DNA of 64,000 bases from Flavobacteriales bacterium. Its GTDB lineage: Bacteria > Bacteroidota > Bacteroidia > CAIKAF01. This document shows positions 43,698 to 52,243 of the stretch, one piece after another (the first letter of the stretch is position 1; each line of letters opens with the position of its first letter). The translations under genes were made by a program, and so were the position numbers. The notes beneath the pieces are model-generated. The model had not been told where the DNA came from. It made no database searches and saw only the letters and a program-made list of their open reading frames with translations. The stretch is from NCBI GenBank assembly GCA_025055575.1, contig JANWWP010000023.1:38763-102762 (forward strand), in the 5' to 3' direction.

Positions 43698-45131
43698 ATG
43701 AACCGCACGGTAACCCTGGAAGATCTTGTATATGGTGAAGAGGACTTCAGGGACCACATCCCCTACGAGGATGCTCATGGCAAGCGACGCTGGATATACC
43801 CGAGGAAGCCCCGGGGCCGCTTTCATAAATACAGACAGATTATGGCCTTGGGGCTTTTGGGTCTTTTTTTCACGATGCCCCATATCCGATGGCATGGACA
43901 GCCTTTTTTTCTTATCAATATTTTTGAACGCAAATTCGTGATCCTGGGTCAGGTGTTCTGGCCTCAGGATACGCATCTTCTGATTTTGCTTCTGCTCATA
44001 TTTTTTGTAACGGTCATTTTATTCACCGTTGCTTTTGGCCGAATCTGGTGCGGGTGGACCTGCCCCCAGACGGTCTTCATGGAAATGGTATTCCGGAAAA
44101 TTGAATATTGGGTTGAAGGCGATGCCAGTGCTCAACGAAAATTGGACCGCCAGCCATGGAATGCGGAGAAAATACGTAAAAAAAGTCTTAAACACGCTCT
44201 GTTTATTATCATTTCGCTTCTAATCAGCCACACTGTTATGATGTATTTGGTGGGCCGGGACAAAGTCTTTGAACTTGTGACCCGCTCTCCCGCTGAAAAC
44301 TGGCCGGGATTTTTGGGTCTGGTAACCTTTACCGGAATTTTTTACTTCGTATTTTCGATATTGCGCGAACACGCCTGCACTTTTATCTGTCCGTACGGCC
44401 GCCTTCAGGGTGTGCTCATCAACCCAGATACCCTCGTTGTAGCATACGATTTCGTGCGGGGCGAACCGCGCGGAAAATTAGTGAAGGGTGAAAAGGCCGA
44501 AGGCAAAGGAGATTGTGTGGACTGTGGATTGTGCGTGCAGGTGTGCCCCACAGGTATTGATATCCGCAACGGAACCCAACTCGAATGTGTGAATTGCACA
44601 GCCTGCATAGATGCCTGCGATGAAGTGATGGACAAAGTGAAAAAGCCCAAGGGCCTTGTGCGTTTCGCCTCCTTAGCCCAAATTCGGGAAGGGCGATCTT
44701 TTCGTTTCACCTGGCGCATGGCTGCTTATTCGGGTGTCCTATTGGTTCTGGTATCTGTTTTTTTCACACTCATCTTTACCCGTAATAAAGTGGAAACTAC
44801 CATTCTGCGGGCTACCGGGCAGCTGTATAACGAAACAAGCGACGGAAAAATTTCCAACCTGTACAATGTGCAGGTCATCAATAAATCTTTTGACAGCCTG
44901 AGGATTCGGTTTGAGATGGAAGGCCTTCCCGGTGTCCTCAAAAGTGCAGGCCATGGAAAAGAAAAAGTTATTCCGCCCCAGGGCATGCTTCAGGAAGTTC
45001 TCATTTTTGAAGTGGAAAAAAGCCAAATACCCCAGCTTAAAAATAAAATTCAATTAAAACTGATAACCTCCCAGGGTATTTTGGATAAAGTCTCCACAAC
45101 GTTCTTAGGTCCCCCGTCAAAAATTCATTAA
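43698..45131 (+). CDS. ccoG: Cytochrome oxidase accessory protein CcoG (FixG), 4Fe-4S and copper reductase
   Basis: The 477-residue product uses the ATG at 43698, 5 bases after ccoP; an earlier in-frame ATG lies inside ccoP. It has several membrane helices with GRIWCGWTCPQTVFMEMVFRKIEYWVEG, EHACTFICPYGRLQG, and two ferredoxin-type clusters (CVDCGLCVQVCPTGIDIRNG and CVNCTACIDACDEVMDK, about residues 273-312). The C-terminus is an Ig-like FixG domain. CcoG reduces Cu(II) for delivery to the CuB site. The position in the cco operon agrees. Confidence 0.96.
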   Translation: MNRTVTLEDLVYGEEDFRDHIPYEDAHGKRRWIYPRKPRGRFHKYRQIMALGLLGLFFTMPHIRWHGQPFFLINIFERKFVILGQVFWPQDTHLLILLLLIFFVTVILFTVAFGRIWCGWTCPQTVFMEMVFRKIEYWVEGDASAQRKLDRQPWNAEKIRKKSLKHALFIIISLLISHTVMMYLVGRDKVFELVTRSPAENWPGFLGLVTFTGIFYFVFSILREHACTFICPYGRLQGVLINPDTLVVAYDFVRGEPRGKLVKGEKAEGKGDCVDCGLCVQVCPTGIDIRNGTQLECVNCTACIDACDEVMDKVKKPKGLVRFASLAQIREGRSFRFTWRMAAYSGVLLVLVSVFFTLIFTRNKVETTILRATGQLYNETSDGKISNLYNVQVINKSFDSLRIRFEMEGLPGVLKSAGHGKEKVIPPQGMLQEVLIFEVEKSQIPQLKNKIQLKLITSQGILDKVSTTFLGPPSKIH

Positions 45132-45147
45132 AACAACAGTTTTTTAT

Positions 45148-45618
45148 ATGGACCACATCTCAAAAAAATCTTTTCGGCTGGGCTGGGGTTGGGGTATCAC
45201 CTTTGGGATAGCCGGTTTTATGAGTTTTATTCTTGCGATGGTGACCATCAGCATGCGTCAAAAAGATATCCATCTCCAGGCCGACAACTATTACGAACAA
45301 CAACTCAGCTATCAATCCGTGATTGATCAAAAGCGTAAAGCATCTCTGCTTCCTGGACTGCCCAGTATAAAAGCGGACCCGGTATCGGGCGTTTTGGTAT
45401 TAGATTTTTCACACACACAACAGCAGGATGTCCATGGCCGGCTTTCTTTATTCCGACCTTCGGATCCATCCTTGGATCAGGATTATGAAATTCATCTGGA
45501 CTCATCAGGACAACAAATCCTACAATTAGAAAAGTATCGATATGGAAAATGGCTTTGTAAAATAGCCTGGACTCATCGGGGGGAGGCATACTACACCGAA
45601 TTTTCTTTGCTTTTTTAA
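45148..45618 (+). CDS. ccoH: CcoH/FixH family protein
   Basis: The 156-residue product has an N-terminal membrane helix (GWGWGITFGIAGFMSFILAMV), the conserved DNYYEQQLSYQSVIDQKRKA segment of FixH, and a small beta domain (LSLFRPSDPSLDQDYEI, GKWLCKIAWTHRGEAYYTEF). FixH assists assembly and stability of cbb3 oxidase. It lies 16 bases after ccoG. Confidence 0.92.
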   Translation: MDHISKKSFRLGWGWGITFGIAGFMSFILAMVTISMRQKDIHLQADNYYEQQLSYQSVIDQKRKASLLPGLPSIKADPVSGVLVLDFSHTQQQDVHGRLSLFRPSDPSLDQDYEIHLDSSGQQILQLEKYRYGKWLCKIAWTHRGEAYYTEFSLLF

Positions 45619-45621
45619 AAC

Positions 45622-46314
45622 ATGTGGATTCTGGCCTTCACCATGGGCATCACCAGCAGCCTGCATTGCCTGGGAATGTGCGGCCCTCTCGCAATGGCTT
45701 GTCCCGTAACGGGCACAAAAAAAAGTCAGATCCTCGCCAGCCGTCTGGCCTATCACGGAAGCCGAATTCTGATGTATTCGGCCATAGGTTCCGTCCTGGG
45801 ACTCATCGGGGAAGCCTTTAAAGTAGCGGGGTGGCATCAGTTTTTATCCATCGTACTCGGCCTCCTGATTCTGCTTCATCTGATGGTGCGTTGGTTGGGA
45901 TTTGAAATTCAGGATGCATATATCTTTCGGTTGTTTTTACGGCTCAAAAAGCCCTTTAACGCCTTGATCCTACGTCGAAATTTGGCTTCCATCGCTCTTC
46001 TGGGGTTGTTGAACGGCCTTCTCCCCTGTGCGATGGTGTATCTGGCCGGCACAATCGCTCTGGCTAATGGCCATTGGGTCCAAGCCATGCTGTTCATGCT
46101 GGCATTTGGCTTTGGGACTACCCCCTTGCTTCTTTTGGCCGCGGAGGGTTTTCGATGGATAAAAAATAAATTGAACTTCGCAGCGGGGTTGGCCTTGCCT
46201 GTGCTTTCGGCTTTGACGGGTCTTCTTCTCATCTTTCGGGGTCTGAACGCCGGCCTGCCCTGGATCAGTCCTGAAATTTTTGGATGGGCCGGAGAGGCCG
46301 CCATGTGCCGGTGA
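45622..46314 (+). CDS. SafE/TauE-type (UreH/CcoI-associated) membrane protein
   Basis: The 230-residue product has about six membrane helices. The N-terminal GITSSLHCLGMCGPLAMACP and the central LLGLLNGLLPCAMVYLAGTIALANGHW are the paired Cys/Pro-containing motifs of the family annotated sulfite exporter TauE/SafE or UreH-like, which often ends cbb3 operons. A role in copper handling for oxidase assembly is proposed from such context; sulfite export is unlikely here. It starts 3 bases after ccoH. Confidence 0.9.
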   Translation: MWILAFTMGITSSLHCLGMCGPLAMACPVTGTKKSQILASRLAYHGSRILMYSAIGSVLGLIGEAFKVAGWHQFLSIVLGLLILLHLMVRWLGFEIQDAYIFRLFLRLKKPFNALILRRNLASIALLGLLNGLLPCAMVYLAGTIALANGHWVQAMLFMLAFGFGTTPLLLLAAEGFRWIKNKLNFAAGLALPVLSALTGLLLIFRGLNAGLPWISPEIFGWAGEAAMCR

Positions 46315-46423
46315 ATGTGCACAAGGGGATTAATGCGCTTTAAAGGATTTCGAAAACAACGCCTTCACAGGTCCACTGAGAAAAGCCAAGGACAGTTGAG
46401 CCGCAGGCTTCAGGCTTTCTCTT

Positions 46424-46431
46424 TACTTTCG
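46424..46431 (+). promoter_or_regulatory. Variant -7 box before the metallo-hydrolase gene
   Basis: TACTTTCG, one base off TAnnTTTG, ends 17 bases before the ATG at 46449. The identical octamer precedes lpdA. Confidence 0.3.
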
Positions 46432-46448
46432 CGCAAAGATTCTGAGGC

Positions 46449-47288
46449 ATGCGGCTTTACACTGTGAACACAGGTTTTTTTAAGCTGGACGGCGGGGCCA
46501 TGTTCGGCGTGGTGCCCAAATCTATCTGGAATTCTTTGAACCCGGCTGACGAAAACAACATGTGCACGTGGGCCATGCGCTGCCTTCTGGTAGAAACAGA
46601 GAAACGTTTGATTCTGATAGATTGCGGAATTGGCAATAAACAGGATGCCCGTTTTTTTGCCCACTATTATTTGCATGGCTCAGACAATCTCGAAACCTCC
46701 TTGCGCCATCACGGTTTCGCACCGGAAGACCTAACCGATGTGGTGCTCACCCACTTGCATTTTGACCACTGTGGAGGCGCGGTGTTGCGTAAGAATGATG
46801 GACGCCTTGTGCCTACATTTCCGAATGCCCGGTATTGGACAAACCGCCCACACTGGAACTGGGCCTGCCAGCCAAACCTCCGAGAAAAAGCCTCTTTTCT
46901 CAAGGAAAATTTCATCCCTTTGCTGGAACATGGACAAGTGGTTTGGTGTCAGGATAACGAAGAAATTGCACCTGGGGTTCGGGTGCGCTTTTTCCACGGC
47001 CACACGGAAGCGCAAATGATCCCTTTCATCCAATATCAAAACCGAACTGTTGTCTTTTGCGCGGATCTAATGCCATCGGCAGGTCATATCCGGCCGGCTT
47101 ACGTGATGGCTTACGACGTGCGGCCCCTTACATCCCTGGATGAACGGTATGCCTTCGTGAAGGAAGCCATCGAGAATGAATATATTTTATTTTTCGAACA
47201 TGATCCGCGCTATAGCTGCGGAATTTTGGAAGGTTCTGCTGAAAAACCTCAAGGACGCTTTTTCTCTGAACTTTCTGAAGTGTTATAA
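46449..47288 (+). CDS. Metallo-beta-lactamase-fold hydrolase
   Basis: The 279-residue product has the metal-binding motif THLHFDHCGG (HxHxDH), a further His in FFHGHTEAQM, an Asp in FCADLMPS and a closing His in FEHDPRYSC. The order fits an MBL-fold enzyme with two metals, close to the lactonase/AttM-like group, but substrate cannot be fixed from sequence. A short leader of 17 bases follows a variant -7 box. The phosphosugar isomerase gene starts 20 bases downstream, so the two may be co-transcribed. Confidence 0.92.
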   Translation: MRLYTVNTGFFKLDGGAMFGVVPKSIWNSLNPADENNMCTWAMRCLLVETEKRLILIDCGIGNKQDARFFAHYYLHGSDNLETSLRHHGFAPEDLTDVVLTHLHFDHCGGAVLRKNDGRLVPTFPNARYWTNRPHWNWACQPNLREKASFLKENFIPLLEHGQVVWCQDNEEIAPGVRVRFFHGHTEAQMIPFIQYQNRTVVFCADLMPSAGHIRPAYVMAYDVRPLTSLDERYAFVKEAIENEYILFFEHDPRYSCGILEGSAEKPQGRFFSELSEVL

Positions 47289-47308
47289 ACCACTCATCCC
47301 CTCTTCTC

Positions 47309-48322
47309 ATGACGATGCGCCAATTGATTTTAGGTTTTTGGGACGATGTGCGGCAAGCCTTCAACCAGCCGCTCCCTGAAAATTTAGAAAAATATAAAAC
47401 ACAACATTTTTCACGCCTGGTGCTTTGCGGCCTGGGGGGCAGCGGAATGGCAGGCAGCCTTATCCGTAGCCTGACCGAAAATTTTTCCGAATTAAATAAT
47501 TCAAATCCTTTATGGATCAGCCAATGTCGTGAATACGACCTGCCGGCCTGCCGGCCGGAAGACACCTTAATTTTTTTGTCTTCCCATAGCGGCAACACGG
47601 AGGAAACCCTTTCTTGCGCCCAGCAGGCTGCCGAAAAAGGAATTTTTTGCGTGGTCTTCACCTCCGGCGGCAAGTTGCAACACATGGCCCTGGAGCACAA
47701 TTGGCCTTGGGTCCCCCTGCCAGGTGGCAGGCCGCCCCGTTCATGCCTGGGTTTTTCCTGGGTGCTTCAGATGCGCGTGATGGCAACTTTAGGATTGTTG
47801 CATGAGAGCGTATTAAACACGCTGATCACCTCAATTCCAGAATGGGCCCAAAGGCAAAATATCATGGACGATGATGCCCGCGAAATGGCTTTTCATTTAA
47901 AAGACAAATGCCTTCTCATCGTCACAGATACCTTGCTTCAGCCTGTGGCAGAAAGATGGATGCAACAGTTGTGTGAAAATGCCAAAACCATGACCCATGT
48001 AGCCATCGTTCCTGAAATGAACCACAACGAACTGGTGGCCTGGCGCAACCTGCCGCGCGAAACCCATGTTCTTTTCCTGGAGCATCCAGGCTTGCATCCC
48101 CGGAACCGTCTGCGCTATACTTTTTTACAAAACGAAATAAACAACCGCCTTCCCTATTCCCGAATTGTGGCCGGTGAAAACTCACTAATAGCCAATTATG
48201 CCTACTTAATACACTGGGGTGATGTGTTGTCAGATCATCTGGCCACTGTCCATGGTGTCGATGCCATGGATATCCAAGTGATTGACCGACTGAAACAATT
48301 TTTGGATGCACACCGCGGATGA
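47309..48322 (+). CDS. Bifunctional phosphoglucose/phosphomannose isomerase family, SIS domain
   Basis: The 337-residue product has two SIS lobes. Visible features are LVLCGLGGSGMAGSLI, FLSSHSGNTEETLSC (phosphate-binding), RPPRSCLGFSW and the later catalytic-region EMNHNELVAW. Members interconvert fructose 6-phosphate with glucose or mannose 6-phosphate. SSHSGNTEE with His in place of the usual Tyr is a small variation. The second in-frame ATG lies 6 bases downstream. It overlaps lipB by 17 bases. Confidence 0.9.
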   Translation: MTMRQLILGFWDDVRQAFNQPLPENLEKYKTQHFSRLVLCGLGGSGMAGSLIRSLTENFSELNNSNPLWISQCREYDLPACRPEDTLIFLSSHSGNTEETLSCAQQAAEKGIFCVVFTSGGKLQHMALEHNWPWVPLPGGRPPRSCLGFSWVLQMRVMATLGLLHESVLNTLITSIPEWAQRQNIMDDDAREMAFHLKDKCLLIVTDTLLQPVAERWMQQLCENAKTMTHVAIVPEMNHNELVAWRNLPRETHVLFLEHPGLHPRNRLRYTFLQNEINNRLPYSRIVAGENSLIANYAYLIHWGDVLSDHLATVHGVDAMDIQVIDRLKQFLDAHRG

Positions 48323-49118
48323 ATTACCTGTGATCCGGGTAGCCGACCTGGGACAGGCCGATTATTTGGCCAGTTGGAAGCTTCAGGAAAGCCTGCTCTA
48401 CGAAGCCACGGAAATCAAATTATTCAACCGCGAGCGACCGGCCAGTGAACACCGGCCCATGCCCCACTATCTTCTTCTCTGTGAGCACAATCCTGTGTTC
48501 ACTTTAGGAAAAAGCGCACACCCTGAAAATATCCTGACAGATGAAAAAACGTTGGCCAAGCTGGGTATCCAGGTGCACCGCATCAACCGTGGGGGCGATG
48601 TCACATACCACGGCCCGGGACAGTTGACGGGTTATCCTATTCTGGACCTGGAATTTTTTTTTACAGACCTTCATAAATACATGCGTATGCTGGAGGAAGT
48701 GATGATTCGCATGTTATCCGACTTTGGCCTAAAGGCGGGGCGTATTCCAGGGTTGACAGGCGTTTGGATGGACGGCGACAAACCCTATCAGGCGCGCAAA
48801 ATTTGTGCGTTTGGCGTGCACATGAGCCGATGGATCACGCTGCACGGATTTGGCCTTAATGTGAATCCGCGCTTGGATATGTTCCAACATATCGTCCCAT
48901 GTGGCATTCAGGATAAAGGCGTCACTTCCATGGCTTGGGAACTCGGATACGACCCAGGAATGGACCGGGTGAAAGAGTCGGTTATCCATCATTTTGGTAA
49001 AGTTTTTAAGGCCAGGATGGAAAATTTGGAATCCGGAAAATTAGAATGGTTCAAATCCCAGACCCGGTTGTCAACCGCTAAGCCGGAGGCTGCCGCTCCA
49101 GATGCCGCTCCCGCATGA
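48306..49118 (+). CDS. lipB: Octanoyltransferase (lipoate protein ligase B)
   Basis: The 270-residue product has the LipB signature HRINRGGDVTYHGPGQLTGYPI, catalytic Lys in ARKICAFGVHMSRWITLHGFGLNVN and catalytic Cys in IVPCGIQDKGVTSM. It moves octanoyl groups from acyl carrier protein to lipoyl domains of 2-oxoacid dehydrogenases. The C-terminal 40 residues are an Ala/Pro-rich extension that overlaps the convergent DUF2834 gene by 41 bases. The start overlaps the previous gene. Confidence 0.95.
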   Translation: MHTADELPVIRVADLGQADYLASWKLQESLLYEATEIKLFNRERPASEHRPMPHYLLLCEHNPVFTLGKSAHPENILTDEKTLAKLGIQVHRINRGGDVTYHGPGQLTGYPILDLEFFFTDLHKYMRMLEEVMIRMLSDFGLKAGRIPGLTGVWMDGDKPYQARKICAFGVHMSRWITLHGFGLNVNPRLDMFQHIVPCGIQDKGVTSMAWELGYDPGMDRVKESVIHHFGKVFKARMENLESGKLEWFKSQTRLSTAKPEAAAPDAAPA

Positions 49119-49410
49119 ACAGGAAGAAAGGAAGGGCAAAAGCTATGGAAATAATAACCGCTAAAACGGGGTAAACCCACACCCGGCGCATCCTTAAACG
49201 CCCTCCTTCCACCCCCATAAAAATAACGCCCGCCAGGGCGGCGAACAGCAGATCATACACCAGCGAGGACAGCACCGGGAAAGCGTGAATCAGTTGCCAT
49301 GGAGTAGCTTTTTCAAAAGTCCAGTCTGTGAGAATATTGAAATACATAGGCACCACAGCGCCCGGCAAGCTGATGAGGAGATAAACATATTTGAGATGGC
49401 GCCTTTTCAT
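49078..49410 (-). CDS. DUF2834 family membrane protein
   Basis: The 110-residue product has three to four membrane helices with the family pattern: an N-terminal LLISLPGAVVPMYF, central SLVYDLLFAALAGVIFMGVEGGRLRMRRVWVYPVL and the closing SIAFALPFFLFMRERHLE. The function of DUF2834 is unknown. Its start overlaps the stop of dapB as ATGA, and its end overlaps lipB on the other strand. Confidence 0.85.
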   Translation of the reverse strand: MKRRHLKYVYLLISLPGAVVPMYFNILTDWTFEKATPWQLIHAFPVLSSLVYDLLFAALAGVIFMGVEGGRLRMRRVWVYPVLAVIISIAFALPFFLFMRERHLERQPPA

Positions 49411-50150
49411 TCTGAGGAATCCTCCGTGAAGCCCAACACATCCCGCATGGAATACATGCCCTGCCGCCCCGCCAAAAATTCAGCCGCCATGACGGCGCCC
49501 AAGGCAAACCCTTCCCTAGAAAAAGCGTGATGCCGAATTTCTAACCTATCCACCTGCGAAGTCCAGATCACTTGGTGCCGTCCCACCTCGCCGGGAACCC
49601 TGGAAGAAAATACCGAAAGCAGGTCTTCCTGCTCCGCGGAATTCAGTTGCCATCCCTTTTGGCCGGAGATTTGGATCAAATCCTGAGCTAATTGAACCGC
49701 GGTGCCGCTGGGCATATCTTTCTTACCCGTATGGTGGCTTTCAAGAATCACAGGGCGATATTCCGGAAATTTTATCATGCGACGGGCCAGCCAGCGGTTC
49801 AATTCAAAAAAAAGGTGTACCCCCAGGCTGAAATTCGAGGATGCAATCATGGCGCCCTGATGCGCCCTGCACAAGGCTTCGGCCTCTGAAAGCCGCTTTT
49901 GCCAGCCGGTGGTGCCGCTTACAACAGGGATTCCGGCACGGAAGCAGGCCGCAATATTGTCAAAAGCGGAATCCGGAGAAGTAAATTCAATCACGACATC
50001 TGCAGGCCCGAATTTTTGAAGCCAAACATCCGGAGGTTCCGACCGGTCGGATTTAATGCCGACAATCGAATGCCCTCTTTGCAGAGCCACATGTTCCACC
50101 ATGCGGCCCATACGGCCATATCCCATCAAAAGGAGGCGCAGGGAGGGCAA
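49407..50150 (-). CDS. dapB: 4-hydroxy-tetrahydrodipicolinate reductase
   Basis: The 247-residue product has the nucleotide loop LLMGYGRMGRM, IEFTSPDSAFDN, SGTTGW, the catalytic ESHHTGKKDMPSGTA and the final GMYSMRDVLGF. It makes tetrahydrodipicolinate for lysine and meso-diaminopimelate, a peptidoglycan building block. It lies 4 bases after efp and overlaps DUF2834 by ATGA, so efp-dapB-DUF2834 form an operon. Confidence 0.96.
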   Translation of the reverse strand: MPSLRLLLMGYGRMGRMVEHVALQRGHSIVGIKSDRSEPPDVWLQKFGPADVVIEFTSPDSAFDNIAACFRAGIPVVSGTTGWQKRLSEAEALCRAHQGAMIASSNFSLGVHLFFELNRWLARRMIKFPEYRPVILESHHTGKKDMPSGTAVQLAQDLIQISGQKGWQLNSAEQEDLLSVFSSRVPGEVGRHQVIWTSQVDRLEIRHHAFSREGFALGAVMAAEFLAGRQGMYSMRDVLGFTEDSSE

Positions 50151-50154
50151 GGGT

Positions 50155-50718
50155 TTACTCTTTGACCCTTTCCAGATACTCGCCGGTTTCGGTGTTCACC
50201 CGGATTTTTTCACCTTGGTTCACGAAAAGGGGAACCGATATCCGGGCGCCGGTTTCCAGGGTGGCGGGCTTCAGCGTCTTGGTAGCGGTATCCCCACGAA
50301 GGCCTGGTTCTGTGTAAGTCACTTCCAGCTCCACCACTTTGGGAGGCCTGGCCAGAACAGGCGTTTCTCCATCAAAACCCACCACCACTTCGCTGCCTTC
50401 TTTCAGAAAACTGAGGGCTTCGCCAAAAAGGTTTTCATGCACATAATACTGCTCGAAAGTGCCGCCGTCCATACACACCAAATCGTTTCCATCTTTATAT
50501 AAGTATTGAAGGTTGCGCTCTTCAACCCGGACTTCCTCCACTTCTTCATCCGGACGAAAGCGGTATTCCGCCAGTTTTCCTGTTCGAATATTCCGCATTT
50601 TAGCCTGGTAAAAGGCCCTGAGGTTTCCCGGTGTCCTGTGAATGTATTCAATGATCAGGCAGAGCTCACCATTGAATTTGATGTAGCTGCCGGTGGAAAG
50701 GTCGGATGCTTTGGCCAT
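50155..50718 (-). CDS. efp: Elongation factor P with Asn at the usual modified-lysine position
   Basis: The 187-residue product has the three-domain EF-P plan: KOW-like domain I (about 1-65), OB domains II and III, and the closing VNTETGEYLERVKE. It relieves ribosome stalling at proline runs. The tip of domain I reads RTPGNLRAF (28-36); by alignment with PGKGQAF of the Escherichia coli protein, Asn32 stands at the modified Lys and Arg34 two residues later. This form probably does not use lysylation by EpmA. It opens an operon with dapB. Confidence 0.95.
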   Translation of the reverse strand: MAKASDLSTGSYIKFNGELCLIIEYIHRTPGNLRAFYQAKMRNIRTGKLAEYRFRPDEEVEEVRVEERNLQYLYKDGNDLVCMDGGTFEQYYVHENLFGEALSFLKEGSEVVVGFDGETPVLARPPKVVELEVTYTEPGLRGDTATKTLKPATLETGARISVPLFVNQGEKIRVNTETGEYLERVKE

Positions 50719-50722
50719 GGTG

Positions 50723-50730
50723 CAAATTTA
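50723..50730 (-). promoter_or_regulatory. -7 box next to the efp start
   Basis: The minus strand reads TAAATTTG, a full TAnnTTTG match, 4 bases before the ATG at 50718. The transcript would be leaderless or nearly so. Confidence 0.5.
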
Positions 50731-51435
50731 CTTGACCCGCTTTTCTTTTTCCCAATTTCTTGTAATTTGGAATGAAACAGATAACCACCAGAGCGGACTC
50801 CGCGTGTCTTTAAAAGGCTTTTGCCCCATGTTATCCACATAGGCCCGATTTAAATAATTAAACAGTGTAATATTGTATTTAATAGAAAACATCCAAACCT
50901 GAACCCCGGCGTGAAAGGAAGGGTTAAAAGGAAGTACTGCTTCCGAAAAAATTGTAAACCTCTTATCCATCCGGTTATTATGCAGCCGTGTTGTTTCTTT
51001 ATAGAAAATCATCAAATTGGCGGCCATTCCCATCAAAGCCGCAAACTGGGGCTTTCTGAGCCGGCCTATCCGGAAGGTGAGCGGCGCACATAAGGCAATA
51101 TTTCGCCATTTTCGTTGAAGGCTGTCGTTGGCCAATATCAAGCCCAGATTGCGCATGCCAAAACCCAGGGAAAGTCCCATGGTTTCGCTGAAATGGTAGT
51201 TGAGATGCCCCATGAGATTAGGGAATGCTGTGTATCGAAACCGGGGGCGAAGATTCAAAGCATCGCTGGTGTTTTTGTAAAAACTGCTCGACAGAATGTT
51301 TTCCCACTCCAGAGTGCCGCTCCATTTTTGAGCTGTCAAGGGCAGCCCCCTCCCCAAGGAAAGGCCCATAATCAAACAAATGGATTGCAAATAGTGTTGG
51401 AAGGTTTTTGGACGTTGAATTGTTATCGAGGACAT
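50728..51435 (-). CDS. Outer-membrane beta-barrel-like protein of unknown function
   Basis: The 235-residue product has a possible signal segment (LQSICLIMGLSLGRGLPLTAQ) and then alternating aromatic strands: LRPRFRYTAFPNLMGHLNYHFSETMGLSLGFGMRNLGL, HAGVQVWMFSIKYNITLFNYL and LWWLSVSFQI. The pattern fits an outer-membrane barrel, but I recognise no family. It is divergent from the superoxide dismutase gene, with paired -7 boxes in the 62-base gap, and ends 10 bases before efp, overlapping the efp promoter region. Confidence 0.7.
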   Translation of the reverse strand: MSSITIQRPKTFQHYLQSICLIMGLSLGRGLPLTAQKWSGTLEWENILSSSFYKNTSDALNLRPRFRYTAFPNLMGHLNYHFSETMGLSLGFGMRNLGLILANDSLQRKWRNIALCAPLTFRIGRLRKPQFAALMGMAANLMIFYKETTRLHNNRMDKRFTIFSEAVLPFNPSFHAGVQVWMFSIKYNITLFNYLNRAYVDNMGQKPFKDTRSPLWWLSVSFQITRNWEKEKRVK

Positions 51436-51449
51436 GATGATTTTTATAC

Positions 51450-51457
51450 CAAAAGTA
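51450..51457 (-). promoter_or_regulatory. -7 box for the barrel-like protein
   Basis: The minus strand reads TACTTTTG (TAnnTTTG), 14 bases before the ATG at 51435. It lies 12 bases from the opposing -7 box of the sod gene, so the two promoters overlap. Confidence 0.5.
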
Positions 51458-51469
51458 AATCCGATGGCC

Positions 51470-51477
51470 TAAATTTG
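51470..51477 (+). promoter_or_regulatory. -7 box for the superoxide dismutase gene
   Basis: TAAATTTG matches TAnnTTTG and lies 20 bases before the ATG at 51498. Confidence 0.55.
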
Positions 51478-51497
51478 AGGGCAATTTTAATGGTACC

Positions 51498-52112
51498 ATG
51501 AGTTTCCAATTACCTTCTCTGCCTTATGCCTATGATGCCTTAGAGCCTCACATTGACGCCCTCACCATGGAAATACATTACAGCCGGCATCATCAAGCTT
51601 ATGTGACGAACTTGAACAATGCCCTGCCAGGGTCCGGCGCCGAAGGGCTTTCATTGGATGATATCTGCCGGCAGGTGTCGCGCTTTTCGGCGGCCATCCG
51701 TAATAACGGGGGCGGCCATTGGAACCACAGCCTATTTTGGGAAATTATGAGCCCTCAAGGTGGTGGGGAGCCCGGTGGCGCTCTGGGGGAGGCCATTCAA
51801 AACTACTTTGGTTCCTTTTCCGATTTCTGGAATCAGTTCGCCCAGGCTGGCGCTACGCGTTTTGGAAGCGGGTGGGCCTGGTTGTGCGTGAAGGACGACA
51901 AAAGCCTCTGCGTATGCAGCACGCCTAATCAGGACAATCCCTTGATGGACGTGGCGGAGTGTCGAGGAGTGCCCATTCTTGGTATGGATGTTTGGGAACA
52001 CGCCTACTATTTAAAGTACCAAAACCGTCGTCCAGACTACATAGCGGCCTTTAAAAACGTCATCAACTGGCCAGCCGTAGAAAAAAGATATCAACAGTTC
52101 ATGGGAATTTAA
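51498..52112 (+). CDS. sodA: Superoxide dismutase, Mn/Fe family (Mn-type features)
   Basis: The 204-residue product has metal ligands His27, His77 ([10 protein letters not shown]), Asp164 and His168 ([18 protein letters not shown]). NQDNPL near 144-149 places a Gln where Mn-type enzymes have it, whereas Fe-type enzymes usually have Ala there, so Mn or cambialistic use is likely. It removes superoxide in the cytoplasm. A good terminator follows, and it has its own promoter. Confidence 0.95.
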   Translation: MSFQLPSLPYAYDALEPHIDALTMEIHYSRHHQAYVTNLNNALPGSGAEGLSLDDICRQVSRFSAAIRNNGGGHWNHSLFWEIMSPQGGGEPGGALGEAIQNYFGSFSDFWNQFAQAGATRFGSGWAWLCVKDDKSLCVCSTPNQDNPLMDVAECRGVPILGMDVWEHAYYLKYQNRRPDYIAAFKNVINWPAVEKRYQQFMGI

Positions 52113-52135
52113 TCCTGATAATCAACCCTTTGACC

Positions 52136-52162
52136 TCCCGCCGGTAGGCGGGATTTTTTTTT
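52136..52162 (+). terminator. Terminator after sodA
   Basis: Stem TCCCGCC/GGCGGGA (52136-52142 and 52147-52153) with a 4-base loop and a run of nine T residues. Confidence 0.88.
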
Positions 52163-52184
52163 CTGTTTTTTGTTCAACTTTTTC

Positions 52185-52213
52185 TTGTTTTTCTTAAACA
52201 AAACGTATATTTG
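52185..52213 (+). promoter_or_regulatory. Promoter of the ECF sigma factor gene
   Basis: TTG at 52185-52187, an 18-base spacer and TATATTTG at 52206-52213 fit the Bacteroidota housekeeping promoter. The box ends 30 bases before the ATG at 52244. A TTG within the box is therefore not the start. Confidence 0.6.
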
Positions 52214-52243
52214 TGGAGTTTTTTATCCAAAATCTTAAACAAG

